Source of the DNA: Eulemur rufifrons
Lineage: Eukaryota; Chordata; Mammalia; Primates; Lemuridae
Direction of reading: 5' to 3'
Length of the DNA: 64,000 nt
Assembly: GCF_041146395.1 (NCBI RefSeq)
Contig: NC_090989.1
Coordinates: 278,472,343 to 278,536,342 of the forward strand
Each line of letters begins with the position of its first letter. Within the stretch, counting starts at the first letter, position 1. Positions 23,791-34,544 of this stretch are shown here, in pieces. The notes under the pieces were generated by a model, which had not been told where the DNA came from, did not search any database, and saw only the letters and a program-made list of their open reading frames with translations. The position numbers were made by a program, and so were the translations under genes.

Positions 23791-23869
23791 CCAGAGTGAA
23801 CCCAAGGGTAGTGAGCCCAGGCTGACTTATCTGTGTCCCTAGGACTAATTTTAATCTTTGCCCATCAGC

Positions 23870-24060
23870 CAGGTTAAAAAAATAAAAATTTATAGTTCTT
23901 CTTTGTAAAGTTGTTAAACCTTTTAAAGTCTTTATTGGTGATTTTTTTTCTTCTATGCATACCTTTTGGTGTCCATTGCCCATTTTCCACTATTTTGGTA
24001 TCTTTTATGATATAGAAGTAGTTTTCCTTTTTTTTCTGAGAGATGAATCTGATGATTCTT
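23870..24060 (-). repeat. Possible old L1 fragment
   Basis: T-rich stretch with TGTCCATTGCCCATTTTCCA, resembling antisense L1 ORF2. Weak. Confidence 0.35.
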
Positions 24061-24239
24061 TGGGGCTTTCTAGAGTAGGTATAAAATAGGTAGAAGTGTC
24101 TGGTATTTTCTGTTACAAAAAAACCTCCGTATCTCTCTGTACTTCACATGGCATGCAGGACCCATTAGCTCCCACCCAGGACCACACATCCAGACCCAGT
24201 TTCCCTCAGAAACCCGTAGGAGAGCTCTGCAAAATCTCC

Positions 24240-24490
24240 TGCATTCAAACACATTCCCTTTTCATACATTAAAGGCAGCAGTGGCAAAGGTCAGAAACGT
24301 AAAGGATGGATGAAAATTCGCCAGAAAAAGTTAACACTGAAAAATTGGCAGCAGCAAAATTGCCAGGTGGAGCCAATAAAATGGCCAAACCCAAACATCC
24401 AACTTTGATGGGAAATCTACAACAGCAACATATAAATCATGCAGTGATGAGTCTGTAATTGTCACGTTTGAATAATGCCATTGTGGAGGG
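24240..24490. promoter_or_regulatory. Candidate intronic regulatory element
   Basis: Non-repetitive A-rich block with homeodomain-type ATAAATCATGCAGTGATGAG and CTGTAATTGTCACG motifs, standing out between repeats. Regulatory role is inference only. Confidence 0.2.
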
Positions 24491-24544
24491 TCAGGAGAAG
24501 CGTCTGACCTGCACTGAGCAGCCGTGGTTGAGGTATGGCGGGGG

Positions 24545-24730
24545 CAGAACTCCACGCTTGGAGTCAGGAGCCCTCGGCACCCATCCTGGCGGCTTTGCCT
24601 GCTCAGTGTGACTTTGGGCAGCTTCCTCACTGAGCCTCAGTTTCTTCTGTAAAATGGGGGAAGGACCCTGGCTGTTCTGAGGGTCTCGTGAGCACGAGAG
24701 CACCCAGCGTGGAGGCCAGCCAGGGCAGGT
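24545..24730 (+). repeat. MIR SINE
   Basis: TGAGCCTCAGTTTCTTCTGT followed by AAAATGGGGGAAGG. Confidence 0.85.
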
Positions 24731-27700
24731 GCTCTGTGAAGATTATCCTCCTTTTTCCTTTGAAACATGAAAGCTGACATTTTTGAAGCTGTTCATCCCC
24801 AACCCCCACCACATACACGTGTTACTATATTTCCTTTCAATTTCCAAGACTAAATGTAAGATTATTTACTAATAGATATTTTCCACAAGGCATATTTTAA
24901 AAGTCAGAATTTCAGAGGAGAGGGCCACAAAGATATGTTGAAATAAAGAATGGAAATCTTTTTGTCAATGAAACTGAATTTTCAGTGTGCAGTGGGCAAA
25001 GCGCTCCCTTTGGAACAGTGCGAAGTGTCCAGGCGGTATTTAACTTGGCTTCCCTTCTGAGAGGGCAGCTCTGCCGGGAGCACCAGGCCAACACTAACTC
25101 GGCGGCACCTGGGCTCCGAGTGGAGTGAGCGCCTCGACCTCATCTCTATAAAGACCATATTTACACTCTCAGCAGAGCGGTAGCGAATGTTCCACGTGGA
25201 GAGAAGTGCAGCACCGCAGCCAAGTTGAGTCTCTGTGGCTCCCTGGAGAAGCAGTGAGGGTGGGGAAGGCACACAGCCTGGGAAAGGGGCGTTGGCATTC
25301 GGGAACAGAGCCCCGAGCCCCAGGGCTGAGCCCTGCTAAGTGTTGGAGGAGAGCAGGTTTGGGTGCCTAAACCCCTCCCTGTTTCCCTCCTGCCCCCTGG
25401 GGTTCTTGACAGGGAACACAGCCTCCTGGGAAATCAGCAGCCGCTTCATTAACGGCTGAGTAGGTGCTCGCTACCCACAGTGCAGGGCCTTTCTGGTAAA
25501 GCCGAGTTGGAGCTGGCAGCTAGGCCAGGCCAAAGTGTAAGCATAACTTCCTGTTCCCAGTTTTCTCCCTGTGGTTCTGGGGCAGAACAGCGTCAGCCTG
25601 ACTCTACCCACTCAGACCTGGTGGAGAAGTGGGCTCACACACTGCGGGAGCTTTCAGTGCAGTGACCTCTCCCACTGGGGAAACGTGGCTCCCTGAGTCT
25701 CTCACCTTGAGGCTGGGAGCTGAGAAGTGGGGCTTCTGGGTGCCGGAGGGCTGCCTCTCCTCCCTGGCTGTGCCACGGGGGGAAGAGCAGAGTCCTTCCG
25801 GGCCATGAGCCTGACTGGACCACGTGGCTGGCCAGTGGTCTGATAGGCCTCTCCACCCACTAAGCCCAGCCCCAAGTGTCAGGACCTGACCACCTTAGGC
25901 CATGTAAAGTGGGCCATGGCCCGTGGGAAACATTCTGGGGAGCTGCTCCTGGGAATGTTTTAGTCCATATGTGGGCACTGGGGAGAGCCTTCTGGGATAT
26001 CGCTAAGACACATTCTGCTTTTACATCAGAACTGTTTGCTGTTTTCAATTATTCTCACTGATGGTCTGTCTCCAAAAAGTCTTTTTGCCACTCCCTGAAA
26101 CATTTTTCTAACAGGAGAAATGACTAATTGTTGAAATTGGATCTGCAGTTTCCTACCCCAGTGAGTACATCTGAGTGCCAGGGCACGTGGACTGCTTAGG
26201 TGTGAGTCCCACCCTGGCCAACATCAGGACTCCCTGGGAGTCCGGTGAGGGCAGGAGGACAGGCAGGGGCTGGGGGTGTGGAATGGGATGTGAGGGGCAG
26301 TGGTGAGCAGCAGCTACATGCGATGCCCAAGTCTCATTTATCCAGAAGGCCTGGCAGAGTAATATTTTGGTGATGGACATATATATTCTATGTAAATCAC
26401 TACTTTTCAGTGAACAAGACTGCAAAACAATAACCTAAACACAGGAATAGCTTGTATGCTCCCAAAGGTATCTCAGTTCCTGCAGAGCCTCAGAGTTGAC
26501 ATCGTGCGTGTCATTTCTGATAGTTCCAGGGAAAAGGTCCAAATGCTCGTGCCTACTTTCAGGCCATTTCAGTCCTCAGACGATGGGCACAGTGCCTGGG
26601 ACCAATAAGCTTTTCAGGAGTTTATGAAATATATAAGGCCTAAAAAAACTTACTGGCTCCAAAATATGAAGAGAAAACTACAAAATCAAAATTTATTAGT
26701 ATGTAACTAAATTTCTACAAAGTGTAACATCTTGTCATGTTTATTGTTAATTTTGTCTTCATGAAAATGTTACTACTTTTGAAAACAATTTGTAGGTTAG
26801 ATTTTTCTCACTGCCCAAGAATTCCTGAACATGCCTGATGTTTGCTGAGAAGTCAGAGCCAACCATAAATTAATTGAGTTACTCTTAGCCAAATAATTTT
26901 AAGGGCAAAATTATTAAATCCTTTCAAAATTGTTACAGTAAAAATTATATTAGATGTGTGAGGTGGGTGTATTTAAATGCACTTGATACAGTCTGAGGCC
27001 TCCCAGTAAGAGCTCTTAGAGCCCAGGAAGGGATTAAAGGGGTCCTGCTTCTCCTGTTTGTACTGTTGCTGTCCAAGGAACACTTTCAAAAGCTCTGTGC
27101 CCACTGTTAGGTTTCCTTCAGTGCAGTTGGGCAGGAGGAGAACAGGGGCTTTAAAGCAATTTTAAAATGAGGTTAGATTAGAAGGAACTATGGTGCTGTC
27201 ACTGTACACAGAGGTGAGCAGCTCGCTGTGGCTCCCTGGCACTGGTAGGAGTAAAGCCCTGGGCTCCCTGGGGGCAGTGGTCAGTGGTGCCCAAGGCTGC
27301 CTGGGTGAGGGAGGTCTCTGGACATAGAGGTGGGCAGTGTACTGAGGCTCCCCAGGTGCACCATTGAGAGTGACCAGGGCTCTCAGCTCAGAGACTGGGG
27401 GTGCTATTCTGCAGACACATCATGGAAGAACTTGTCAGACCCCTGATTGCAATCCACAGATACTGGACAGATGGTCGTGCTGTGGTTGGCCAACCTGTTA
27501 CCCTTTCCAAGGAAGGGGGTCAGCTTTGTCAGGGGCTTCTTAAGGAACCTATGTTGGCTTTCATTGATTACCTTTTAATCTTTTAAATGCTCATAAACCC
27601 CGTTTTATACTTTTTTCTATAATTTTACTGGGGCTTGATCACAAGCCAACTGGCATGTAATTTCTGGTATTACATCCTTTTTCTCTTTCTGAAAGCAGAA

Positions 27701-27779
27701 CATTTGTCTGGCACCAAGCCTGGTCTTTATGATTTCTTGATGACTGCCAGCAGTGGCTCCTAGAGCACATCTGCAAAGC
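24731..27779. other. ANGPTL2 intron 2 sequence; no gene seen
   Basis: About 3 kb almost without recognised repeats. It includes a CpG-containing block with a TATA-like TATAAAG at 25,147-25,153, and an AT-rich stretch at 26,630-26,970. No exon or structured RNA recognised. Confidence 0.45.
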
Positions 27780-27880
27780 CCCCAGCCCTCCTCACTGCCT
27801 CTTCCAGGAAGCCTTCCCTACCCCAGAAGAGCTACTTAATCCTGCTTGGGGTTCCCCAAATGCCTCCTCTCTCTCTCTCT
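27780..27880 (+). repeat. L2 LINE fragment
   Basis: Contains TTCCAGGAAGCCTTCCCTAC, a hallmark L2 segment, followed by a short (CT)n. Confidence 0.75.
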
Positions 27881-27884
27881 ACTG

Positions 27885-28080
27885 GAATATAATAAGAATG
27901 ATGATGACTATATATCTAGAGCCTGCCACCTACCATGTTCTTTACACACCATTTCATTTCATCCTCACGAGCTGCTGCAATGATGAGAAAGCCAAGGCTC
28001 AGAGAATCACCCCGTTGGAAAGTAGAGAATCTGGGATTAGAACCCAGGTCCACCTTCTGTGCTGTGGTTTTCACACCACT
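27885..28080 (-). repeat. MIR SINE
   Basis: CATTTCATTTCATCCTCACG and GATTAGAACCCAGGTCCACC. Confidence 0.78.
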
Positions 28081-28089
28081 TTAGGATTG

Positions 28090-28160
28090 TTGGGGGTCTG
28101 TCTCCCATTGGACCGTGGGCTCCTTCGGGGCAGGAGCCTTCTTGGGGCAGTGGGTATCAG
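28090..28160 (+). repeat. L2 3' fragment
   Basis: GTCTGTCTCCCATTGGACCG then GGGCTCCTTCGGGGCAGGAG. Confidence 0.65.
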
Positions 28161-28643
28161 TCTTCCCAGTCGCAGGCTCGCTCCGGAGTCCCGCCGTGCC
28201 CCACGTGCCTTCCACCGTCCTCCCTCCTCCACTTTCTCACCACCATGAGCTGCCTTCCCTTCGTTCCCTTCATTCTGTGCCTTCCAGCTTGAGAACCAAT
28301 AATAATGAATCCATCTGGAAACAGGGACCCCACAAAAAACAATAATCCACATTCGGACCAAACCCTGGCAAAGGAAACCTGTTTTGTGGGAAAGTCTGGA
28401 CGGGCTGCAGTGGAGTCTGCACATTATGTCTGGGATGGTGCCAGATGTGTGGCTTTTGTTCTTTTGGACTTTATGCTAGACATACCATCTGAGAGACTTA
28501 ATTTCAACATTTAGTAATTTAAAAGCTATTTTATTTGTCATTTAAATTATCGTATCTTAGTAAAATTTTTCTGTGTATGTACAGTCATTTTAACTTAATT
28601 ATATTCAAAAAATCTATTAAGGAAAAATTACTTATTCATTTTT

Positions 28644-28678
28644 AGAGTCCGGAGTGCTAACCATTATACCATGGAACC
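28644..28678 (-). pseudogene. Retroposed 5' half of tRNA-Gln
   Basis: On the minus strand 35 nt match the 5' half of cytosolic tRNA-Gln, starting at base 1 (GGTTCCATGG) and stopping in the anticodon loop (GGACTCT), with two substitutions. It is followed by AAAAA, and the flanks carry a TGAATAA direct repeat on both sides. The 3' half of the tRNA is absent, so this is a processed tRNA-half insertion, not a gene. Confidence 0.82.
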
Positions 28679-28724
28679 ACTTTATTCACTCATTTTTTTA
28701 AAAAAAGGATCACATAAAACTACT

Positions 28725-28925
28725 CTACTCCGGGGCCTGTAGCTCTGTTGGCTCATCTTGAGATATAGGACGAGGACCGTCAGGCTTATTTTCAACATAA
28801 TCTTCGTCCAGATTCATCCCAGGGAGAGCTGATGTTGTAGGTGGGGACTGTCTCCAGTATTCCCATAGATAGGTCTCCACTGCCTGTGTCCTTTGTTTGG
28901 TGCAGATAGAAACCACTAGAAGCAC
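28725..28925 (-). other. Unexplained open frame of 66 codons
   Basis: The frame has a coding-like composition (...DEDYVENKPDGPRPISQDEP...) and ends in TAG at 28,725. It has no ATG near its start and is bounded upstream by an in-frame TGA. I do not recognise the product. It may be a 5'-truncated retrocopy or chance. It lies between the tRNA-half insertion and a MaLR LTR. Confidence 0.2.
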
Positions 28926-28950
28926 ATTTCATTACTTTTACAATAGCAAA

Positions 28951-29337
28951 CTGTCTTAGTCTGTTTCCTGCTGCTATAACAGAATACCACAGGCTGGGTA
29001 ATTTATAAAGAAAAAAAGTTTATTTGGTTCATGGCTCTGGAGGCTGAGAAGTCCAAGAGCATGGCACTGACATCTGAGGGCCTTCGTTCTGCATTATCCC
29101 ATGGTAGAAGGGCAGGTGAGCACACGAGAGACAGAAAAACAAGGATCGAACTTTGTCCTCTCATCAGGAGCCCGCTCCTGTGATAACCAGCTTACACCTG
29201 CAATAATGGCATTATTACATGCATGAGGGCAGAGCCCTTGTGACCTAATCACCTCTTCAAGGCCCCACCTCCCAATACCATTATGTTAGCAATTAATTTT
29301 CAAATAAGTTTTGAAAAGGACATTCAAACCATGGCAT
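28951..29337 (-). mobile_element. MaLR solo LTR (MST/MLT-like)
   Basis: Starts TGTCTTAGTCTGTTTCCTGC and ends CATTCAAACCATGGCA, with GGCTGGGTAATTTATAAAGA and CAAGGCCCCACCTCCCAATA inside; this is the reverse complement of a MaLR LTR. TG...CA ends are visible. No internal retroviral sequence accompanies it. Confidence 0.85.
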
Positions 29338-30485
29338 GAACTAACCATTGGGCTCAACAAATCCAACCAACTTTGTTTTAGACACTTTGTAGTATTAGGC
29401 TAACTTAATACTGCTTTATCTTTTGCGGGGGGGCGTTTTGGCAGCATCTCAGGGTACAATATAAATTCACCGCAACAATCCATCTGTATGATTAGTGAGC
29501 TGGCCACAGATGCCTGATCGCCAGGATTTTCTAGATTTCCGTCAGTTTGCCAAGTGCCAAACTGTTGGGATTTCCAGGCTGCAAGATGCCAGATCACCAG
29601 ACTTTTGACAGTAACAAGCTGATAGTTTATCTCCTCTGGCTGTAAATAGCCTGAGCATTTAGCTGAATGTGTCCCTAGGAAAACTGCCTGAGGACTGGAG
29701 CTTTCCATCACCTCAAAAGGCTCTTTGTGTCAGCTCCCCAGGGTACCAGAGGAGGAGGAAGAGAAAGCAAAGTAAGAGGTAAGACAGCCCCCTGGGAACC
29801 ATCCAGGTGGGCCATCTTCCTTGAGTGGCTTTTGTTTAGGAGGAAGCTAGCCAAGAATGTTCTTTGAGATATCACTGGATTACATAGTTGGTAATGAATT
29901 TGGGAATCTTACTTTGTTTAACTAAAAACTCTAGAAATAATACACTCCAGTGGAAGCAACACACACCCTGGAGGCAGGTGACCTGGGCAGGCTTTTCCAT
30001 TAGCCTCTGTGACCTTGAAGGCTGAGTCAGGGGTTGCCACAGTCACCCGCCCTCACCATCATCACCACACCTTGTGCTCTCCAGCTCTCTGCAGTGCTCA
30101 AGGCTGGAAGCCCAGTGTGCTGGCGCAGGTCCACCTACACGCAAACCAGCACCTTTCACCTGCATCCCTGCCAGCTTGCCCTCCAGAAAGGATGGACACC
30201 ATGGCATCATGGATTTCATTCTCTATTGTGCCGAGAAACCACAATCTCATGTACAGGGTGAAATAAAATACAGGGAGAAGACTCCATCCAGGAAAACAGT
30301 CTTGTTCAAGTTGTCCATGCCTTCCTGTCTGTAGTCCATCTGTTGTGGGAGAGCCTTGGTTTCCATCTGTGCACTGTTACTACACAGTGATAGGTGGCAG
30401 CGTGGGGGCTACTTAAGGTAGCCAGAAGATCGTATCTACTGACATTTATATATTTAGAGCTAATATTTAAAGAAGTCAGGACTTC

Positions 30486-30525
30486 AGACTTAGCTATACA
30501 TTGAAAGACTTAGCTATACATTGAA
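30486..30525. repeat. Perfect 20-bp tandem duplication
   Basis: Two identical copies of AGACTTAGCTATACATTGAA, at 30,486-30,505 and 30,506-30,525. Confidence 0.98.
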
Positions 30526-30697
30526 ATGCTGAACAGAAGTAACCACAGAGGATATGTCCAGATTTGATAAAAATTAAAAATTAGATTTGCCTGCAGCTTC
30601 AGTTGAGTCCTCTTGCTAGGAGTCAGATGCACATTGTGTTTTCTGTTGGAGAGCTCAGTTGGTTCCTGCGAGGCCTGGGAAGGGGCAGCATGGTATT

Positions 30698-30762
30698 GGT
30701 GGGTTTGTAGCAACAGTGTTTTGTGTTATTAGAACCATGAGTGTTCTAATAACAAACCCACC
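30698..30762. repeat. Quasi-palindrome
   Basis: GTTCTAATAACAAACCCACC at 30,743-30,762 is the exact inverse of two pieces upstream, GGTGGGTTTGT (30,698-30,708) and TGTTATTAGAAC (30,724-30,735). The 15 bases between those pieces were skipped. The inner loop is 7 nt. Confidence 0.93.
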
Positions 30763-30914
30763 ACCTCCGTTCCCACAGCTTGTTTAAAGGAGCTCCTTAG
30801 AACCTGGTACCAGGAAGTCGTGACAGAAGGTCCAGTCCCTGGCAGCTGGGGCCAAGCCAAGCATTCATGGGACGATCTTCCCCCCTCCAGCCTCCCCATG
30901 GAGATGTGCAGCAT

Positions 30915-31090
30915 CTCAGAGTAGTTAAGATAGACTTGGGTTTGAGCCTTGCCTCAATGACTTACTAGCTGTGTAATCTTGGCTAAGTTACCTGACCTCT
31001 CTGAACCTCAATATCCTGGAAGTTATTGGTACCTTTCTAGCTTTGCCCCCGACAGGCTCTGTGACAGGAAGGCTGTGTGAGGGGATGCGA
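30915..31090 (+). repeat. MIR SINE
   Basis: CTTACTAGCTGTGTAATCTT and CTCTGAACCTCAATATCCTG. Confidence 0.85.
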
Positions 31091-31849
31091 GAGGCCCCTA
31101 ACAGTTCTAATATTTCATGATTTTATGGCCCCTTCTTCATCCATTGAGAAATAAACTGAGCTGGTTACGTTCTCATTCTCAGGAGAGAAAACAATTAGAA
31201 GTACCTACTGCTTTTGGTCTTCAAAGATTTGTTTCTGACAAAGCCTGGCCACGGGAGCTGGTGGTGGCCTTGTCTTTTCCTCCCTGACGGATCTCTGGGA
31301 CAAGCACTGTGCAGGAGGGCTGGCATGTGCAGGGTGGGCTGGAAACAGCCTCCCAGAGCCCAGGCACCATCCTGTCCTTGTCCTCTTAGAGAATGACCCC
31401 TGCAGCCTTCCTCTTTAACAGCAGCAGCAGGACCCCTCAGCACTGGCCCTGTCACAGTATCATCCTAACCAAAATGCCCCCAGGGCTGGCCAGACCTGAG
31501 AGAGATATGACAAAGCCCAAGTGAGAAGCCAAGAGCCATCTGCCCTCCTGTGCCAGCCTGTGCCTGTCCCGCTGTGGCTGGGAACAAGCCCGAGAGTGCA
31601 GCTTCAGATAAGCGACCACAGCTCCCTCAATCCCCAGGGGCAGGGCATGCTGTGGGCTGAGCAGCCCAGACAAAGAGGAAAGAGCGGATGGCTCTGGGTT
31701 GTCAAATGAAAGATTTAAAAGCTGCCATGGCTTGGGTGCAAAGGTGTTTCTGGCTAGGCAGTTGTTCCCAGGAACAAAGGATCTGTTGGGCTAGAGCACA
31801 GAGGACGGTTTTGTCTTACAGGACCAGAACCTGCCCTAAGCTGTCCGAA
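31091..31849. other. No gene seen
   Basis: Non-repetitive GC-moderate intron sequence. Confidence 0.45.
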
Positions 31850-31975
31850 TAGGCCTGATAAGAGCTATCTGCTGATTGGCTGGGCCGACTGCTCGGGAGC
31901 GAGACCATCTGCTTATTCCTCCCAGTTTAGTCCAACACCAGGAACCGGGAATGGGCGGGGCCCTCCCCTAGTTGC
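31850..31975. promoter_or_regulatory. CCAAT/GATA/GC-box cluster inside ANGPTL2 intron 2
   Basis: Within 110 bp: a GATA motif (CTGATAAG, 31,855-31,862), an inverted CCAAT box (ATTGG, 31,875-31,879) and a GC box (GGGCGGGG, 31,953-31,960), with several CpGs and no repeat match. It resembles a small internal promoter or enhancer. Unproven. Confidence 0.3.
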
Positions 31976-32744
31976 TCACTTTCTGGCTCTACCGCTCATG
32001 CAGCGTCCACGGCTGGGTGCTCAGTCCCAGCTGGGAGCACTTTGTGTGGGAGCTCAGCAGTGAGATGGGTCACAAGAAATCTGCTGCTAATGATCAAGTA
32101 CCAACATTTGGGGAGACTTTGCTTAAAAAAAAAAAAAAAGGTAAATTATCATGCATTCAAGTTGTCCCCATAATGAGATCCCTGCCATTCCTTCCCATGC
32201 TGGTGTGCCTTCTAAGTGAGAGACAAAGGGTGGGTGAGTGCAGAAGCCTTGGGTACACAGCCCACACTGGACTGAGAACACAAAGAAGTAGGGCCTGGGG
32301 ATCACTGGGGTACCAGGAGTAGCACCATGCCCCTGTATCTTTGCATGAACTCATCTCCATCAGGGACCCACTAATAACGTGGTTTCCCAACTTCCAGGTC
32401 TGCCTGGGAAACTCTCACAAATCCTTAAAGATGCAACAAGGAAGTGCTGCTTCTGGAGGGGAACCTCTCCCTTCCCTCCAGGCAGGCTCAGTCATGCCAC
32501 CTCAGTGTCTGCCTAGCCTCTCATATGCCCCTCTGTGAGGCACTTAGCACGCTAGGGTATTACTGCAGTGACCAGACAGGCCAGTTTTCACTGCATTCCT
32601 GATTTTAGGTACTTTGTTATGTTGGCTCCATAAATTCTCACAATGTTCTGGAAATTTTGGCTTTGACAGATGCTCCCTCCCAGAGAAATCCTTTGTCAGA
32701 CTTTCTGTGCTGATCTTAGGGGAATTGGATGGATCTCAGATGTA
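31976..32744. other. No gene seen; A15 run
   Basis: A15 at 32,125-32,139. No exon recognised. Confidence 0.45.
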
Positions 32745-32870
32745 TTCGTCCACCTGCCACCTCCCCCATACTGAGTTCCTGGAGATCTGGGACCAGAGTT
32801 GTCACCAGCTCCCCCAAGTCTAGCACTGTGACCAGCATGAAGCAGGGCTTAGCCAGTGTTGGCTGATATG
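32745..32870 (+). repeat. L2 3' fragment
   Basis: Reads TGAGTTCCTGGAGATCTGGG then CTAGCACTGTGACCAGCATG, in the L2 order. Confidence 0.55.
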
Positions 32871-33050
32871 ACATTACATGCTTGATTGTATTGAATTTCC
32901 TCAACATAACCTTGTGAAGCTGTGAGTCTTGTCCCCATTTTACAGAGGAGAAAATTGAGGCTCAGGGGAGTTAAATAATGTTCTCATGAGCAAACAGCTA
33001 GCAAGGGCCAGAGCCTGGGTGTACATGCAGGTCTTTATTCCTATGCTATA
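32871..33050 (-). repeat. MIR SINE
   Basis: CCCCATTTTACAGAGGAGAA and AACAGCTAGCAAGGGCCAGA. Confidence 0.85.
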
Positions 33051-33424
33051 TACTTACTAGCATAGTTTAAGCTCAGAAATGTCCTGAAATTGTTGAGTTA
33101 GAAACTGGAGATGCTTAGGTGAGAGGAGATCTGTTGGGTAACCACTGAAACCAGCCTGATTCACTCAGGATCATAACAACATTCAGCCAAGCCTTCATTT
33201 GGTGTCCAAGGGCACGTTCTCCCCTCTGGGTATTCTACCAAATTAACACACCCTGCCTCTCTTTTGGAGCTTCTGATTTAAAACTGCATTGGTACCCCTT
33301 AAATTTACAAATTAAAAAACAAAACACCCCAGACGTGTGTACAGATAGAACGCCAGAGCTAAAAAGGGATTGATTGTTTTACTCTCTTTGTTTTAAGATG
33401 AAGAGACCAAGATCAAAGGCAACT

Positions 33425-33705
33425 CATAGCTTACTGTGGGCCCAGCACTGTGCTAAACACATTTTTTTTTTTTTTTTTGCAGTATTTCATTTCATAGACA
33501 TGCCAACTGGGAATAGATTAAAATAGTGCCTACCGGACGCTACCTGATGGGCACTGTTTTAATCTATCCTCAAGTGACCGATGAGGAAACTGAGGTTCAG
33601 AGGGACAAAGTGACTTGCCTAATGTCCCAGAGCTAATCTGTGGAGGAACCAGGATTTGAATCCAAGTCAGTCTACTCCAAAGCACTTGCTCTCAGCCCCT
33701 TATAC
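33425..33705 (-). repeat. MIR SINE interrupted by a T-run and an inverted insertion
   Basis: MIR sequence (GGGCCCAGCACTGTGCTAAA ... CGATGAGGAAACTGAGGTTC ... AGGATTTGAATCCAAGTCAG) is longer than usual. A T17 run (33,462-33,478) and an extra segment of about 36 bp near 33,511-33,548, which forms a hairpin with the following MIR sequence, account for the excess. Confidence 0.82.
33510..33569. repeat. Short hairpin inside a MIR
   Basis: Arm 33,510-33,530 (GGAATAGATTAAAATAGTGC...) pairs with arm 33,550-33,569 (GGCACTGTTTTAATCTATCC). There is one bulge and one T/G wobble; the loop is 19 nt. About 20 bp of stem. Confidence 0.92.
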
Positions 33706-34189
33706 TCGGGCCGGGTCTTTCCTTCGAGGTGCTACAGCAGATGCCCTGCCCTGCATCTAGGTCCCCCACCACCAGCTGGCCTGAAAGCGATGCTGCTTTT
33801 GTCCTTCACACTGGCCACCCTCCTGCACTCAAGTTCAGCCCCTCTCTGGAATTAGCAAGAAGCTGCTCTTCCCAGTACTGGTGATTACTTTTTAAAGTGT
33901 GAAATAATAAATATTATAGGATACTTTTAGTAAAAATATCTCCCTGCTTATACAATGAAGTGGTACCAAAAGCACTGACTTGGAGCAGATACATGGTTTG
34001 TTTTTGCAAAGACAAGTCTAGTTCTCATATTGGCAGCCCACTGGGAAGGCTAGAGTGTCCTGCATGAAGGAGAGGCTGAGCTTCACGGAGCTGGGCTTGT
34101 GCTGACGTCCTGACAGGGAGCCTCTGGCCTGTTCCACTCAGAAGTGAGGATTCCCAGACTCCTAAGGCATAGAGGAGTCGCCAGGGCCT
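33706..34189. other. No gene seen
   Basis: Intronic sequence without a recognised element. Confidence 0.45.
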
Positions 34190-34265
34190 TGAAGTGAAAA
34201 GGCCTGAATTCAATTCTAGCCTGAGGATCCTAAGCCTATGAGCAAGTTATTTAACCTGTCAGTAA
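34190..34265 (+). repeat. MIR fragment
   Basis: AGCAAGTTATTTAACCTGTC preceded by CTGAATTCAATTCTAGCCTG. Confidence 0.6.
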
Positions 34266-34544
34266 GGAGCTGCAGGGGTTAATTATGTAATATATATGGA
34301 AATAGCCATGCTTATATCTTGGTTAAGCTTCAAAACATACCAGCAACCCCATTCCTCCCCCCATAATGGTATTCAGAGAATTGCCATATTTTAAGATGAA
34401 ATGTGTATATAAGAGTATATGGAAGCATTGTTGAAAATTCTAGACCCTAAGAAATGTGTGGGCATTAGAAAGGACTCCTTCCCATCCCCCAACCCTACAA
34501 TGTGTTTATCATACTTTTAATGTGATAACACTTTCTTTTCTTTT

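Larger units (their letters stand above)
29338..30914. other. ANGPTL2 intron 2 sequence with small duplications
   Basis: Holds a 103-codon minus-strand frame (29,400-29,711) that I do not recognise, a perfect 20-bp tandem duplication at 30,486-30,525 and a quasi-palindrome at 30,698-30,762. No exon seen. Confidence 0.5.

Noticed and set aside
28644..28678. Functional tRNA-Gln gene
   Set aside because: Only the 5' half is present; no anticodon stem completion, variable loop or T arm follows.
28644..28678. Retroviral primer-binding site
   Set aside because: A primer-binding site is complementary to the 3' end of a tRNA, while this is sense sequence of the 5' half.
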